Below are positions 45,541 through 53,756 of a DNA stretch of 57,710 nucleotides, one piece after another. The notes beneath the pieces are model-generated. The model saw only the letters and a list, made by a program, of their open reading frames with translations, ran no database searches and was not told where the DNA came from. Within the stretch, counting starts at the first letter, position 1; the number at the start of each line of letters is the position of its first letter. Source of the DNA: Candidatus Muiribacterium halophilum (GTDB lineage: Bacteria; Muiribacteriota; Muiribacteriia; Muiribacteriales; Muiribacteriaceae); the NCBI GenBank assembly GCA_023228995.1, contig JALOAD010000020.1, positions 1 through 57,710 of the forward strand. The letters run 5' to 3'. The translations under genes were made by a program, and so were the position numbers.

Positions 45541-45794
45541 TGTTTCCTCCATATTTTTTATATTTTAAAGCTTTTTTGACATAGTTATTACATTAAATGG
45601 AATTATTCCACAAAAACATAAAATAAATTTTTAAATTTTTGAGAATTTAGCTTGTCATTATATAAACAAGAAATGCATAAGCTAAAATATAAGATAAATC
45701 ACCTATTATATTACATAGTAATTTTTTCAATTTAAACCCTCTCACAACTTTTTTTTGATTAAATTATTATAATTATAATTTATAAAAAAGCAAA

Positions 45795-46196
45795 TTAATT
45801 TTTATTTATAAAATCATCAAAAAGTTTTTTTAAAGGTTCTCTAAATATGAAACCTATTACTATTAAAGGAAAAATTAAACCTGCAAATTGTAATAAAAAA
45901 GGTAAAAATATTATACCTAAAAACACAAGTACTGGTATAAGTATTTCTTTATTGACCTTTAACCCCTGAGGTTTTTCATTGATTTTATCAAAATCAACTA
46001 TATAATCGCCATTTTCGTCTTTTTTTGCAGTTTCTTCTTTATTAATTTCACCTGTATTAACTGTTTTTAATGTTTCTTTTATCTTTTCTTTTGCTTTTTT
46101 TAATTCAGGTGATAGATTTTTTACAAATACATCTTTTACTATTTCAAAAATCAACCATATTACAAGAATAAATATAGCATAATCAATAATTCCCAT
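45795..46196 (-). CDS. small membrane protein of unknown function
   Basis: A 133-aa protein with one N-terminal membrane helix (IIDYAIFILVIWLIFEIV), a charged, helical cytoplasmic or periplasmic middle of about 60 residues (SPELKKAKEKIKETL), and two helices near the C terminus (ILIPVLVFLGIIFLPFLLQF, GLIFPLIVIGFIF). GGAGG precedes the ATG. No family recognised. It stands alone between the lipoprotein gene and the glycan cluster. Confidence 0.75.
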   Translation of the reverse strand: MGIIDYAIFILVIWLIFEIVKDVFVKNLSPELKKAKEKIKETLKTVNTGEINKEETAKKDENGDYIVDFDKINEKPQGLKVNKEILIPVLVFLGIIFLPFLLQFAGLIFPLIVIGFIFREPLKKLFDDFINKN

Positions 46197-46332
46197 TTTA
46201 AACCTCCAAGTATATTTATCTATATTATCACATAATAATAAAAAAAGCTCCGGTTTTTCAAATTTATCTTGGTTTTGAATCTATAATTCTAAATTAAAAA
46301 ATCGAATTCCGAAGACCTGACCCTGAATTTTT

Positions 46333-47271
46333 TTATAATCTTATTAAATAATGGTTTATAACAGCTTTTTTTATGTTTTTTTCTTTTAATATTTTTATAA
46401 AATCAATTAAATTCCTTTTTGTATTTAGTGAATTTTTTATTCCATTTTTATAATAATAATTGTTATTTTGTTTTTTTAAACTCATATTATTGTCATAAAA
46501 AATACCGAGTTCTTCTTTATTATCAATGGTTTGTTTGATTATTTTTTCTATTTCTATTTTATTTATTTTCTCAAAATGTATTGAATTATTTGTGAAATAT
46601 ATTTCTTTAAAACTTTCTTTGGTTTTAATTACTGGAAATAATATATTGTTTTTAATTTTATATTTTTCAAGATAAAAATATAATAATGCTGCTCCTGCTG
46701 AATATTCATGTCCAATTAGCTCTTTGGTATTAATTGCTAAATCATAATTTATATTACTGTATTCTAAATTTTTAACAATGTTTATAATTGCAAAATTATT
46801 ATTTGCAATTGAAAAAATATAATATTTTTTATTTTCAGAGGAATAAATTGCTATTTTTTTAAAATCTTTATTAATTGAAAAATAATAATATGCTAAACTC
46901 CAATATTTTTCAGCATAATAATATTTTATTTCTTTATCTGTATACTCTTCTATTATATATTGCATATTAAGGTTTATTTTCAAATATTGTTTTAATTTTT
47001 GAGTAAATTCTTTGAATTTAAATGGATATTCCAAAATATGCTTTTTTATTAATGTTAAAAAATCATTATATGGTTTTTGTGCAAAAACAATACTGTCAAC
47101 ATCAGAAAGAGTTATTTTTCTTTGTTTTAGACAATAATCAATTGACATAAATGGATAATCATCAGTCGATTCTATACTAAAATCTTTTTCACAAACACTG
47201 TATAAAAGTTCTCCGTTTTCTGATATTGAACAGGATTTTTCAAAACCAACGCAAATACCTAATACTATCAT
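46333..47271 (-). CDS. half-length carbamoyltransferase-like protein (NodU/CmcH N-terminal type)
   Basis: A 312-aa protein whose first 250 residues resemble the ASKHA-fold N domain of carbamoyltransferases: ILGICVGFEKSCSISENGELLYSVCEKDFS at the start, YPFMSIDYCLKQRKITLSDV, VDSIVFAQKP, and GHEYSAGAALLYF. Typical family members are about 550-600 aa; the C-terminal YrdC-like part that binds carbamoyl phosphate is absent, and histidines expected near the start (HD after G) are replaced (GFEKSC). It may be an inactive or partner-dependent form. It follows the DUF5989-like gene by 1 nt and ends the glycan cluster. Identification is moderate. Confidence 0.7.
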   Translation of the reverse strand: MIVLGICVGFEKSCSISENGELLYSVCEKDFSIESTDDYPFMSIDYCLKQRKITLSDVDSIVFAQKPYNDFLTLIKKHILEYPFKFKEFTQKLKQYLKINLNMQYIIEEYTDKEIKYYYAEKYWSLAYYYFSINKDFKKIAIYSSENKKYYIFSIANNNFAIINIVKNLEYSNINYDLAINTKELIGHEYSAGAALLYFYLEKYKIKNNILFPVIKTKESFKEIYFTNNSIHFEKINKIEIEKIIKQTIDNKEELGIFYDNNMSLKKQNNNYYYKNGIKNSLNTKRNLIDFIKILKEKNIKKAVINHYLIRL

Positions 47272-47272
47272 T

Positions 47273-47431
47273 TTATATTCCTGCGTATATAAATGCCATT
47301 ATTGCTGTTGGTCCTATATAAAACACTAATATTGATATTAATGCAAAAAAAATCAATATCGGTGCAAAGAACCACGCTTTATGCTTAATTATCATATTTA
47401 TCATGTTTTTTAATATATTTAAAAATCTCAT
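47273..47431 (-). CDS. tiny DUF5989-like membrane protein
   Basis: A 52-aa protein, too short for usual gene finding. It reads MRFLNILKNMINMIIKHKAW, then a hydrophobic helix (FFAPILIFFALISILVFYIG), then PTAIMAFIYAGI. The pattern (short basic amphipathic start, one helix, P-x-x-x-x-F-I-Y at the end) matches DUF5989, a tiny protein that accompanies carbamoyltransferases and SxtJ proteins in surface-sugar clusters. GAGGG lies 4 nt upstream of the ATG at 47431. It is 1 nt from the carbamoyltransferase-like gene, exactly where the family is expected. Confidence 0.8.
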   Translation of the reverse strand: MRFLNILKNMINMIIKHKAWFFAPILIFFALISILVFYIGPTAIMAFIYAGI

Positions 47432-47441
47432 TTTCCCTCAC

Positions 47442-47624
47442 TTAAAATGGTTTTTTTAAATCTTCTTTTAATATAGTTTTTATTGATAAATTATCTTTAT
47501 CTTCAAAAATAATTCTTTTTAATAAAAATAAAATTTTGTATATTGGAAAAATCAAAAAATATACAAATAAAATTATAATATTAAAAATTACCTTTTCTGC
47601 AATAAATATCCCAATCTTTTTCAT
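47442..47624 (-). CDS. short SxtJ-like membrane protein
   Basis: A 60-aa protein with one long hydrophobic helix (VIFNIIILFVYFLIFPIYKIL) and a basic, polar tail ending in KEDLKKPF. Position (between the amidotransferase and the DUF5989-like gene) and the helix-IFP-tail pattern recall the C-terminal half of SxtJ proteins, which are usually about 130 aa. The start at ATG 47624 follows AGGA, and it overlaps the amidotransferase 3' end by 44 nt. A GTG one codon earlier is possible. The assignment is tentative. Confidence 0.6.
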   Translation of the reverse strand: MKKIGIFIAEKVIFNIIILFVYFLIFPIYKILFLLKRIIFEDKDNLSIKTILKEDLKKPF

Positions 47625-48567
47625 CACAAATCCTATTTTTTATTAATATTTCACCTAGAAAATCTTTATTTTTACTAAATTCAAGTTTTTCTTGAGCTTG
47701 TTCTTTTGTCATTTGATTTTGTCTTATAAGTTTGCTCATTTCTATATTGTAATGAGTATATCCATAACATTTTAACTGAATATAGCTTGAAATGAAATTA
47801 AATATACAATTAGTTGAATTTTTAGGATAACTATCTGTTTTTTCCCAACCTGTTTTTTTAATAAGTTCTATTTTTTCATTATCTGATATATCACTGTTAA
47901 ACCAATGCGGAGAAATCACTTCAATTCCTTTACCATATTTTTGGTTTATTTTATCCATACTAAGTGGAAATTTTTCAAATCCTTTGATTTGTCTCATTCT
48001 ATTTTTGATAAAATCTGATGTATCTTTAGACATTTCCATATATTCTGTTTTATTTTCTTTGGAAGACATCTGCCCTTTAGTCCAACCTGCTATTATATAT
48101 TTAACTTTTAGACTTTTTGCAAGTTCATAACTTTTAATCATATACCACATTGAACAAACAGAACATGGTGAAACTTTGATATTTTCTTTTACAATAACTT
48201 TAAATACTGATTTTAATTCTGTATATCTTCTTAATATAGAATCACAATCAACATATTTGCAAGCTTTTATAACATTATTTATAGCTGTTGAATCTTCAAA
48301 ACCATGATCAAATGTAAATACTATTGGATTTAAACCATATTTTTCTTTTATTGTCAAGAGTGCAGAAACACTGTCCTTTCCTCCTGAACACATTAATATA
48401 CAATGATATTTTCCTTTACTCTGCTTTTTTATTTTTTTTACTTTTTTTTCAAAATCAATTGATAATAATAGTTCTGGTTTATGTTCGTGACAAATATCAC
48501 AAATTCCATCTTCTTGTATTTTTATATATTTACTTGCTATAAGCATACATTTTTTACATTTTATCAT
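47581..48567 (-). CDS. N-acetyl sugar amidotransferase (WbpG/PseA-like)
   Basis: A 328-aa PP-loop ATPase. It has N-terminal zinc-type cysteines (CKKC at 4-7, CDIC at 23-26), the ATP pyrophosphatase loop MCSGGKDSVSALL near 58, FTFDHGF near 82, and a CSVC pair in KVSPCSVCSMWYM. These are features of WbpG/PseA/LegG-type amidotransferases that turn an acetamido into an acetamidino group on a surface sugar, using ammonia from a HisFH-like partner, which is not in this window. It overlaps the SGNH-TPR gene by 4 nt and the SxtJ-like gene by 44 nt. Confidence 0.88.
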   Translation of the reverse strand: MIKCKKCMLIASKYIKIQEDGICDICHEHKPELLLSIDFEKKVKKIKKQSKGKYHCILMCSGGKDSVSALLTIKEKYGLNPIVFTFDHGFEDSTAINNVIKACKYVDCDSILRRYTELKSVFKVIVKENIKVSPCSVCSMWYMIKSYELAKSLKVKYIIAGWTKGQMSSKENKTEYMEMSKDTSDFIKNRMRQIKGFEKFPLSMDKINQKYGKGIEVISPHWFNSDISDNEKIELIKKTGWEKTDSYPKNSTNCIFNFISSYIQLKCYGYTHYNIEMSKLIRQNQMTKEQAQEKLEFSKNKDFLGEILIKNRICDEKDWDIYCRKGNF

Positions 48568-50255
48568 TTTAATAATCCTTGTTTCTTTAAATGTTCATAA
48601 GCTGTATTTGCTGCAAGTTCTGCTCCTTTTGCGTTAAAATGACCATCTTTTTGTAAATAATTAGAGATTTCATCCAAATCATCGAGATTTTTAAATTTTC
48701 TGTCTATATCAATTAAAACATTTGGATTATCTTGAAAAATATCATAAATATTATTCATTCTATAATAAGGATAATTCATTATAAATAATTTTATATCTTT
48801 TAATTTACAAATATCAATTAAATTTTCAATATCTTTTCTTAAGTTTTTTTGCGATAATTTTGAGAAATCTTTTTTGGATTTAATAAAATTTAATAATTTT
48901 TCTCTATATTCTAATTTTAATTTTTTATAATAAAATTCAGCAATTTCATTTTTATCATTATTAAAATATAATTCTGCCAAACTCTCAATTGTATCCTTAT
49001 TATATGGATTCATAGAATATGCTTTCAATAAAAATTTTTCAGCTTTTTCAAAAAAATCACTTTCATGCTTTAATATTTCATTATAAGAATACGCAGTATA
49101 TATTTCAGCATTATTAGGATTTAAATTTTCAGCATTCTTTAAATACTTTTCACAATTTAGAAAATCTCCTTTTTTTATGCTATGACTTGCTAATTGAATA
49201 AAAATTCTCTCATCATTCTTTAATTTTTTTAATCCTAGATTTAATATTTCACCTGCTTTCTCACTATTTTCATTTTCCTCAAGAAATTCATAATACTCAA
49301 GATAAGAATGAAAACTGTCAGTTTTTTTTGTTAATATAGATTTAAATATAAATTCAGCTTTGTTTTCATAACCGTTTTTTTGATATAAATCAGCTAATAT
49401 TAAATAAGCAGATGTATCGTTTGAATTTAATTTAATAGCTTTTAAAAGATAATCAAATGAAGTTTTAAAATTACCAAATTCTAGATTCAAATAACCTAAA
49501 CCAATAAGACCTTCATATTTATCTTTAATTGACAAAAAAATACTTTCTGCTTCTTCTTCTTTTCCCATATTAATATATGTTAAACCTAGTCCAAAAACAT
49601 CTTCAACCGAGTTTTTATTTAAAAAATATTGTTTTGCATCATCAATTTTAGAATTTCTTAATAATTTAAAACCTAGATTATTTAAATCTAAATCAATTAT
49701 ACAAGTTTTAAAATCTGTTTTTACAATACTTTTTTTTATAAAATTAAAATTTTTTTCAATATAATAAGTTTTGATTTTCTTTTTAATATAATCTTTTACA
49801 ATCAAATAAACCTTTATAATTTTAATATTATCAAATAAAAAACTTGTAATAAAACTATTTTCCTCAAAATCAAACCCTTTAAAATTCCATCTATTTGATA
49901 TACCAGCTTGAAAAATTATAATATCTGGTTTTACTTTTTTAATTTTTCTTTTAATCTTTTTATAAACCATATGGGAATTTGCACCTAATATACCAAGATT
50001 TATAACTTCAATATTATCATTTCCATTAGAAATAAGTATATTTTTAAGATAAGATGGATAAGTCTCATTATCTTTAAGACCCATACCATAAGTAAAAGAA
50101 TCTCCCGCACACATAATAACTTTCTGATTTTCAGTATTACTAAATGTATTAAAATTTCTATATTTAGAAAATGAAAAAATATGTAATAATATTTCAATTA
50201 TAAATAAAATAAAAATAATTCCAGATATAAATGCAATATACTTTTGTTTTATCAT
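48564..50255 (-). CDS. membrane-anchored SGNH hydrolase with inserted TPR repeats
   Basis: A 563-aa protein with an N-terminal membrane helix (YIAFISGIIFILFIIEILLH), the SGNH block I motif GDSFTYGMGL near residue 52, LGILGANSH (block II) near 95, and QAGISNRW (block III-like) near 117. Residues 215-430 are six or so TPR-like repeats (LGLTYINMGKEEEAESIFL). The catalytic Asp-x-x-His returns at the end in KDGHFNAKGAELAA. The TPR block is thus inserted between parts of one esterase domain. Such proteins add or remove O-acetyl or acyl groups on exported glycans. It is first of the operon with the amidotransferase and carbamoyltransferase-like genes. Confidence 0.87.
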   Translation of the reverse strand: MIKQKYIAFISGIIFILFIIEILLHIFSFSKYRNFNTFSNTENQKVIMCAGDSFTYGMGLKDNETYPSYLKNILISNGNDNIEVINLGILGANSHMVYKKIKRKIKKVKPDIIIFQAGISNRWNFKGFDFEENSFITSFLFDNIKIIKVYLIVKDYIKKKIKTYYIEKNFNFIKKSIVKTDFKTCIIDLDLNNLGFKLLRNSKIDDAKQYFLNKNSVEDVFGLGLTYINMGKEEEAESIFLSIKDKYEGLIGLGYLNLEFGNFKTSFDYLLKAIKLNSNDTSAYLILADLYQKNGYENKAEFIFKSILTKKTDSFHSYLEYYEFLEENENSEKAGEILNLGLKKLKNDERIFIQLASHSIKKGDFLNCEKYLKNAENLNPNNAEIYTAYSYNEILKHESDFFEKAEKFLLKAYSMNPYNKDTIESLAELYFNNDKNEIAEFYYKKLKLEYREKLLNFIKSKKDFSKLSQKNLRKDIENLIDICKLKDIKLFIMNYPYYRMNNIYDIFQDNPNVLIDIDRKFKNLDDLDEISNYLQKDGHFNAKGAELAANTAYEHLKKQGLLK

Positions 50256-50504
50256 AAAAAATCAAACCATAATTGTATTTTAAGTGTTAAAAATTTATTA
50301 CAAATAAGTAAAACAAATATTAAATTTATACAAATTTACTCTATTATAATATTCTATAGAAACTATAGGATATAATCAACAGTTTTTTCGCAAATCAAAA
50401 CAGTAACCGGTACAATTGCATAATTTTCAAATAAGTAATAACTTATAAATAACAATATTATACTTAAAAATTAAGATTATTTAAGTAAAAAATAGGAGGA
50501 TTTT

Positions 50505-52199
50505 ATGAAATTCAATGAAATGACTTACGCAAGACCAGACATTGACAAAGTAAAAGAGGATTTTGAAAAACTACTCAAAGATTTTTCAAAAGCAGAAAAC
50601 GCAGAAACTCAGTTAAATATAATAAACAATGTAAATAAAATTAGAAACAATGTTTCTTCAATGCAAACAATAGCATCTATTAGAAATTCAATAGATTCCA
50701 ATGATAAATTTTATGATGAAGAAATGAGTTTTTTTGACAAAGTAAATCCTGAGATTCAGGAAGTTAATACAAAATTTTATAAAGAGTTAATTAATTCGAA
50801 ATTCAGACCTGAACTTGAAAAAACTCTTGGAAAACATATTTTTAACATTGCAACATTAGAAATTAAAACATTTGATAAAAAAATAATGAAAGATTTACAA
50901 AAAGAAAATGAATATGTAACAAAATACAATAAATTAACCTCATCAGCCAAAATAATGTTTGAAGGAAAAGAAAGAAATCTTGCTGGAATGACTCCATTTA
51001 TGCAAAATAAAAATAGAGAAATAAGAAAACAAGCTTCAATAGCATTATGGGGATGGTTTGAACAAAATTCAAAAGAACTTGATGAAATATACGACATTCT
51101 AGTTAAAACAAGAACCACAATTGCACATAAGTTGGGTTATAAAAATTTTGTTAAATTAGGTTATGACAGACTTGGTAGAAGCGATTACAACACAGAAATG
51201 GTTGCAAATTACAGAAAACAAATAAAAGAACTAATAGTACCTCTAGCAATAGAACTAAGACAAAGACAAGCCAAAAGAATTGGTATTAAATCTTTAAAAA
51301 GTTATGATGAAAGTTTTTTATTCAACTCAGGAAACCCAGACCCAATCGGAAATTCAAGTGAAATAATACAAAATGCCAAAAAAATGTATAATGAAATGTC
51401 AGAAGAAACAAAAGAATTTTTTAATTTTATGTTAGATAATAATTTAATGGATCTTGAAACCAAAAAAGGTAAAAGACCTGGGGGATACTGCACATATATA
51501 CCAGATTATAAAGCACCATTTATATTCTCTAATTTCAATGGAACAAGAGGAGATGTAGATGTATTAACACATGAAGCAGGACATGCATTCCAAAGTTTTA
51601 GAAGCAGAAATTATTCAACACCAGAATATCAATTTCCAACATTAGAAGCATGTGAAATACATTCAATGAGCATGGAATTTATAGCATGGCCATGGATGAA
51701 AAACTTCTTTGGCGAAAATACAGAAAAGTATAAATTTGTTCATCTTTCAGACTCATTATTATTCTTACCATATGGAGCATGCGTAGATGAATTTCAACAC
51801 TTTATATATGAAAATCCAGAAGCAACCCCAAAACAAAGAAAATCAAAATGGATAGAATTAACAAAAATATATATGCCATGGAGAGATTATGATGGAATAA
51901 AATTCGCAGAAGAAGGCGGAATATGGCAAAAACAACTACATATATACTGTGTACCATTTTATTATATAGATTACACATTAGCTCAAGTATGTGCACTTCA
52001 ATTCTGGAAAAAAGACAGAGAAAATCACGAAAAAGCATGGAATGATTATTTAACATTATGCAATGCAGGCGGATCAAAATCATTTGTAGAATTAGTAAAA
52101 CTAGCAAATCTAAAATTACCGTTTAATGATGGGTGCATAGCAGAAGTAATAAAACCAATAAAACAATATTTAGATTCAATAGACGATACAAAAATGTAA
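50505..52199 (+). CDS. pepF: M3 family oligoendopeptidase F
   Basis: A 564-aa cytoplasmic zinc peptidase that degrades short peptides. The HExxH motif is in LTHEAGHAFQ near residue 354, with the third ligand in the following helix (TLEACEIHSMSMEFI). The N-terminal helical region (KFNEMTYARPDIDKVKEDFE) and GGYCTYIPDYKAPFIFSNFNG before the active site are typical of the M3 oligoendopeptidase group. AGGAGG precedes the ATG. It is monocistronic, divergent from the glycan cluster. The 249-bp gap 50256-50504 is AT-rich; I see no firm promoter in it. Confidence 0.95.
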   Translation: MKFNEMTYARPDIDKVKEDFEKLLKDFSKAENAETQLNIINNVNKIRNNVSSMQTIASIRNSIDSNDKFYDEEMSFFDKVNPEIQEVNTKFYKELINSKFRPELEKTLGKHIFNIATLEIKTFDKKIMKDLQKENEYVTKYNKLTSSAKIMFEGKERNLAGMTPFMQNKNREIRKQASIALWGWFEQNSKELDEIYDILVKTRTTIAHKLGYKNFVKLGYDRLGRSDYNTEMVANYRKQIKELIVPLAIELRQRQAKRIGIKSLKSYDESFLFNSGNPDPIGNSSEIIQNAKKMYNEMSEETKEFFNFMLDNNLMDLETKKGKRPGGYCTYIPDYKAPFIFSNFNGTRGDVDVLTHEAGHAFQSFRSRNYSTPEYQFPTLEACEIHSMSMEFIAWPWMKNFFGENTEKYKFVHLSDSLLFLPYGACVDEFQHFIYENPEATPKQRKSKWIELTKIYMPWRDYDGIKFAEEGGIWQKQLHIYCVPFYYIDYTLAQVCALQFWKKDRENHEKAWNDYLTLCNAGGSKSFVELVKLANLKLPFNDGCIAEVIKPIKQYLDSIDDTKM

Positions 52200-52215
52200 A
52201 TTTTTGAAAACCCTT

Positions 52216-52239
52216 GGGGTCGGTCCTCTCGATGTTTAC
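52216..52239 (+). repeat. left inverted repeat of the transposase unit
   Basis: GGGGTCGGTCC-TCTCG-ATGTTTAC. Its inverted copy at 53727-53750 differs at only two positions (ACTCA for TCTCG). A second, diverged direct copy (GAGGTCGGTCCTCTC) lies at 52387-52401. Confidence 0.85.
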
Positions 52240-52403
52240 AAAAATCTTGAGAACCGGCTCTATTACTTCATTACTAAAGTATTTCTATTATTATATTGTC
52301 TACCTGATTTTTCATTATTTGAAAATATTGGACATAAACAACTTAATCCATAAAACTCTATGTTATTAGCTGATATAAAAACCCTTGAGGTCGGTCCTCT
52401 CCA

Positions 52404-52549
52404 GGCTGTTGAAAAACTTAAAAAATCAAAGATTGATACAAAATAGGGTCTGTGTCGAGCTCTAAATTTAGCTTACATAGGTCGGTCTGACCAAGCTGTT
52501 TATTTTTAAAGTTGATTTTGAAAAAAGAAAACTGCATTTTTCAACGGTC
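52404..52549 (-). repeat. 146-bp inverted-repeat element, copy 3
   Basis: Inverted relative to copies 1 and 2. It starts GGCTGTTGAAAAAC, contains AAATAGGGTCTGTGTCGAGC and the palindrome GGTCGGTCTGACC, and ends TTTTTCAACGGTCT. It lies inside the inverted repeats of the transposase unit, 55 bp from the transposase stop. The rest of the gap 52240-52403 has no gene. Confidence 0.8.
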
Positions 52550-52604
52550 TGTCTCATTAATCCTTAACAAACATCAAATTAAAACATAATTTTTAAAATT
52601 CAAT

Positions 52605-53594
52605 TCATTTTGACATTTTAAATAATTTTTTTACAATATTTTTTAATTTTTCTGCAATTTCTTCATCAAATTCAAGGGTCTGACAAAATCTTTTATAATT
52701 AAGACTAACTGATGAACCTAATATACCAAACTCTTTTCCGATTTCGGTTAAAGTCATGTCTGTATATTTTCTAAATAAATAGATCAACACTTTCCGTTTT
52801 TCATTTTTATATAATTCAACATTTTCAAAAATATTCTTTGTTAATAAATTTTCTTGAATTTTCATTTTTTTATTATTAACTTTAATACTCTTTGTTTTGA
52901 AAAATCTTTTATAATCAGGTGTATTTTTATTGTTAATCCATCCATTTTTTTCAGCATTTTCCCTAATATACTTAATAAACTTCCTAGAACCAAGCACAGT
53001 ATTTGCAATAATTTCTTTCTTAGGGTCGTATTTAGATTCAATCTGATTTTCAACATATTGTTTATAATCAAGTTTTGTTTTTACAATATCTTTTTCAACA
53101 TTTCCAAATAGACCAAGCAAAAACTTAATTTCTAAAAACCTAGGGCTATCAATATTATTTATATAAAATTTGTAACTGCTCCAAAAATAATCTTCAGCTT
53201 TTTTAACAAATCCAGCTCTAATAGGATTCAAATGTATATAACTAGACAATATCATTGCATAATTATCTTTATCTACTAAAATAGCTTTATATCTACCTGC
53301 AAAAAGGTGACCTATTCTCTCATTTGAAATGTTGTAATATGTGGTATAAGCAGTGTTTAAATTATGCATAGCCTTAGACAAATTCGCCTTAGGGGTTTCA
53401 ATTAATAAATGATAATGATTATTCATAAGACAATAAGCATGTATTATAAGTTTATGTTTTTTAGAAATTTTATCAAGATAATATAAAAATTTAAATTTAT
53501 CATGTTCTTTTTTGAAAATCCTGCTCCTAGTATTACCACGAGTCATAACATGATAAAAAGCATTATTAAATTCAATTCTTAGTCTTCTTGCCAA
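52605..53594 (-). CDS. REP-associated tyrosine transposase (Y1/HUH, RAYT)
   Basis: A 329-aa protein. It starts ARRLRIEFNNAFYHVMTRGN, the usual RAYT opening; the HUH metal motif is HYH in LMNNHYHLLIETP near residue 70, and the catalytic Tyr lies in SSYIHLNPIRAGFV. The C-terminal 90 residues (YLFRKYTDMTLTEIGKEFGI) form a DnaA-like helix-turn-helix found in some members. I start it at TTG 53594 because GGAGG lies 6 nt upstream; upstream in-frame ATGs lack a ribosome site. Such enzymes cleave single-stranded REP hairpins and can spread them. The unit is bounded by 24-bp imperfect inverted repeats, and the domestic repeats of this window are possible substrates. Confidence 0.92.
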   Translation of the reverse strand: MARRLRIEFNNAFYHVMTRGNTRSRIFKKEHDKFKFLYYLDKISKKHKLIIHAYCLMNNHYHLLIETPKANLSKAMHNLNTAYTTYYNISNERIGHLFAGRYKAILVDKDNYAMILSSYIHLNPIRAGFVKKAEDYFWSSYKFYINNIDSPRFLEIKFLLGLFGNVEKDIVKTKLDYKQYVENQIESKYDPKKEIIANTVLGSRKFIKYIRENAEKNGWINNKNTPDYKRFFKTKSIKVNNKKMKIQENLLTKNIFENVELYKNEKRKVLIYLFRKYTDMTLTEIGKEFGILGSSVSLNYKRFCQTLEFDEEIAEKLKNIVKKLFKMSK

Positions 53595-53726
53595 AATACA
53601 CCTCCATATAAGAAGATATAATTTCAATCAAACCTTCTAAAGCAAATAAAACTATATCTTGATAAAGTATTTACCTACATTTTTTTATAATCTCTAACTT
53701 TAATTATACTTATATTTATTTCGTTT

Positions 53727-53750
53727 GTAAACATTGAGTGGACCGACCCC
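53727..53750 (-). repeat. right inverted repeat of the transposase unit
   Basis: Inverted copy of 52216-52239 with two mismatches. The unit 52216-53750 (about 1.5 kb) would be a mobile element with the transposase as only cargo. The repeat ends just short of the stop codon of the cNMP-binding protein at 53757. Confidence 0.85.
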
Positions 53751-53756
53751 AGACCT

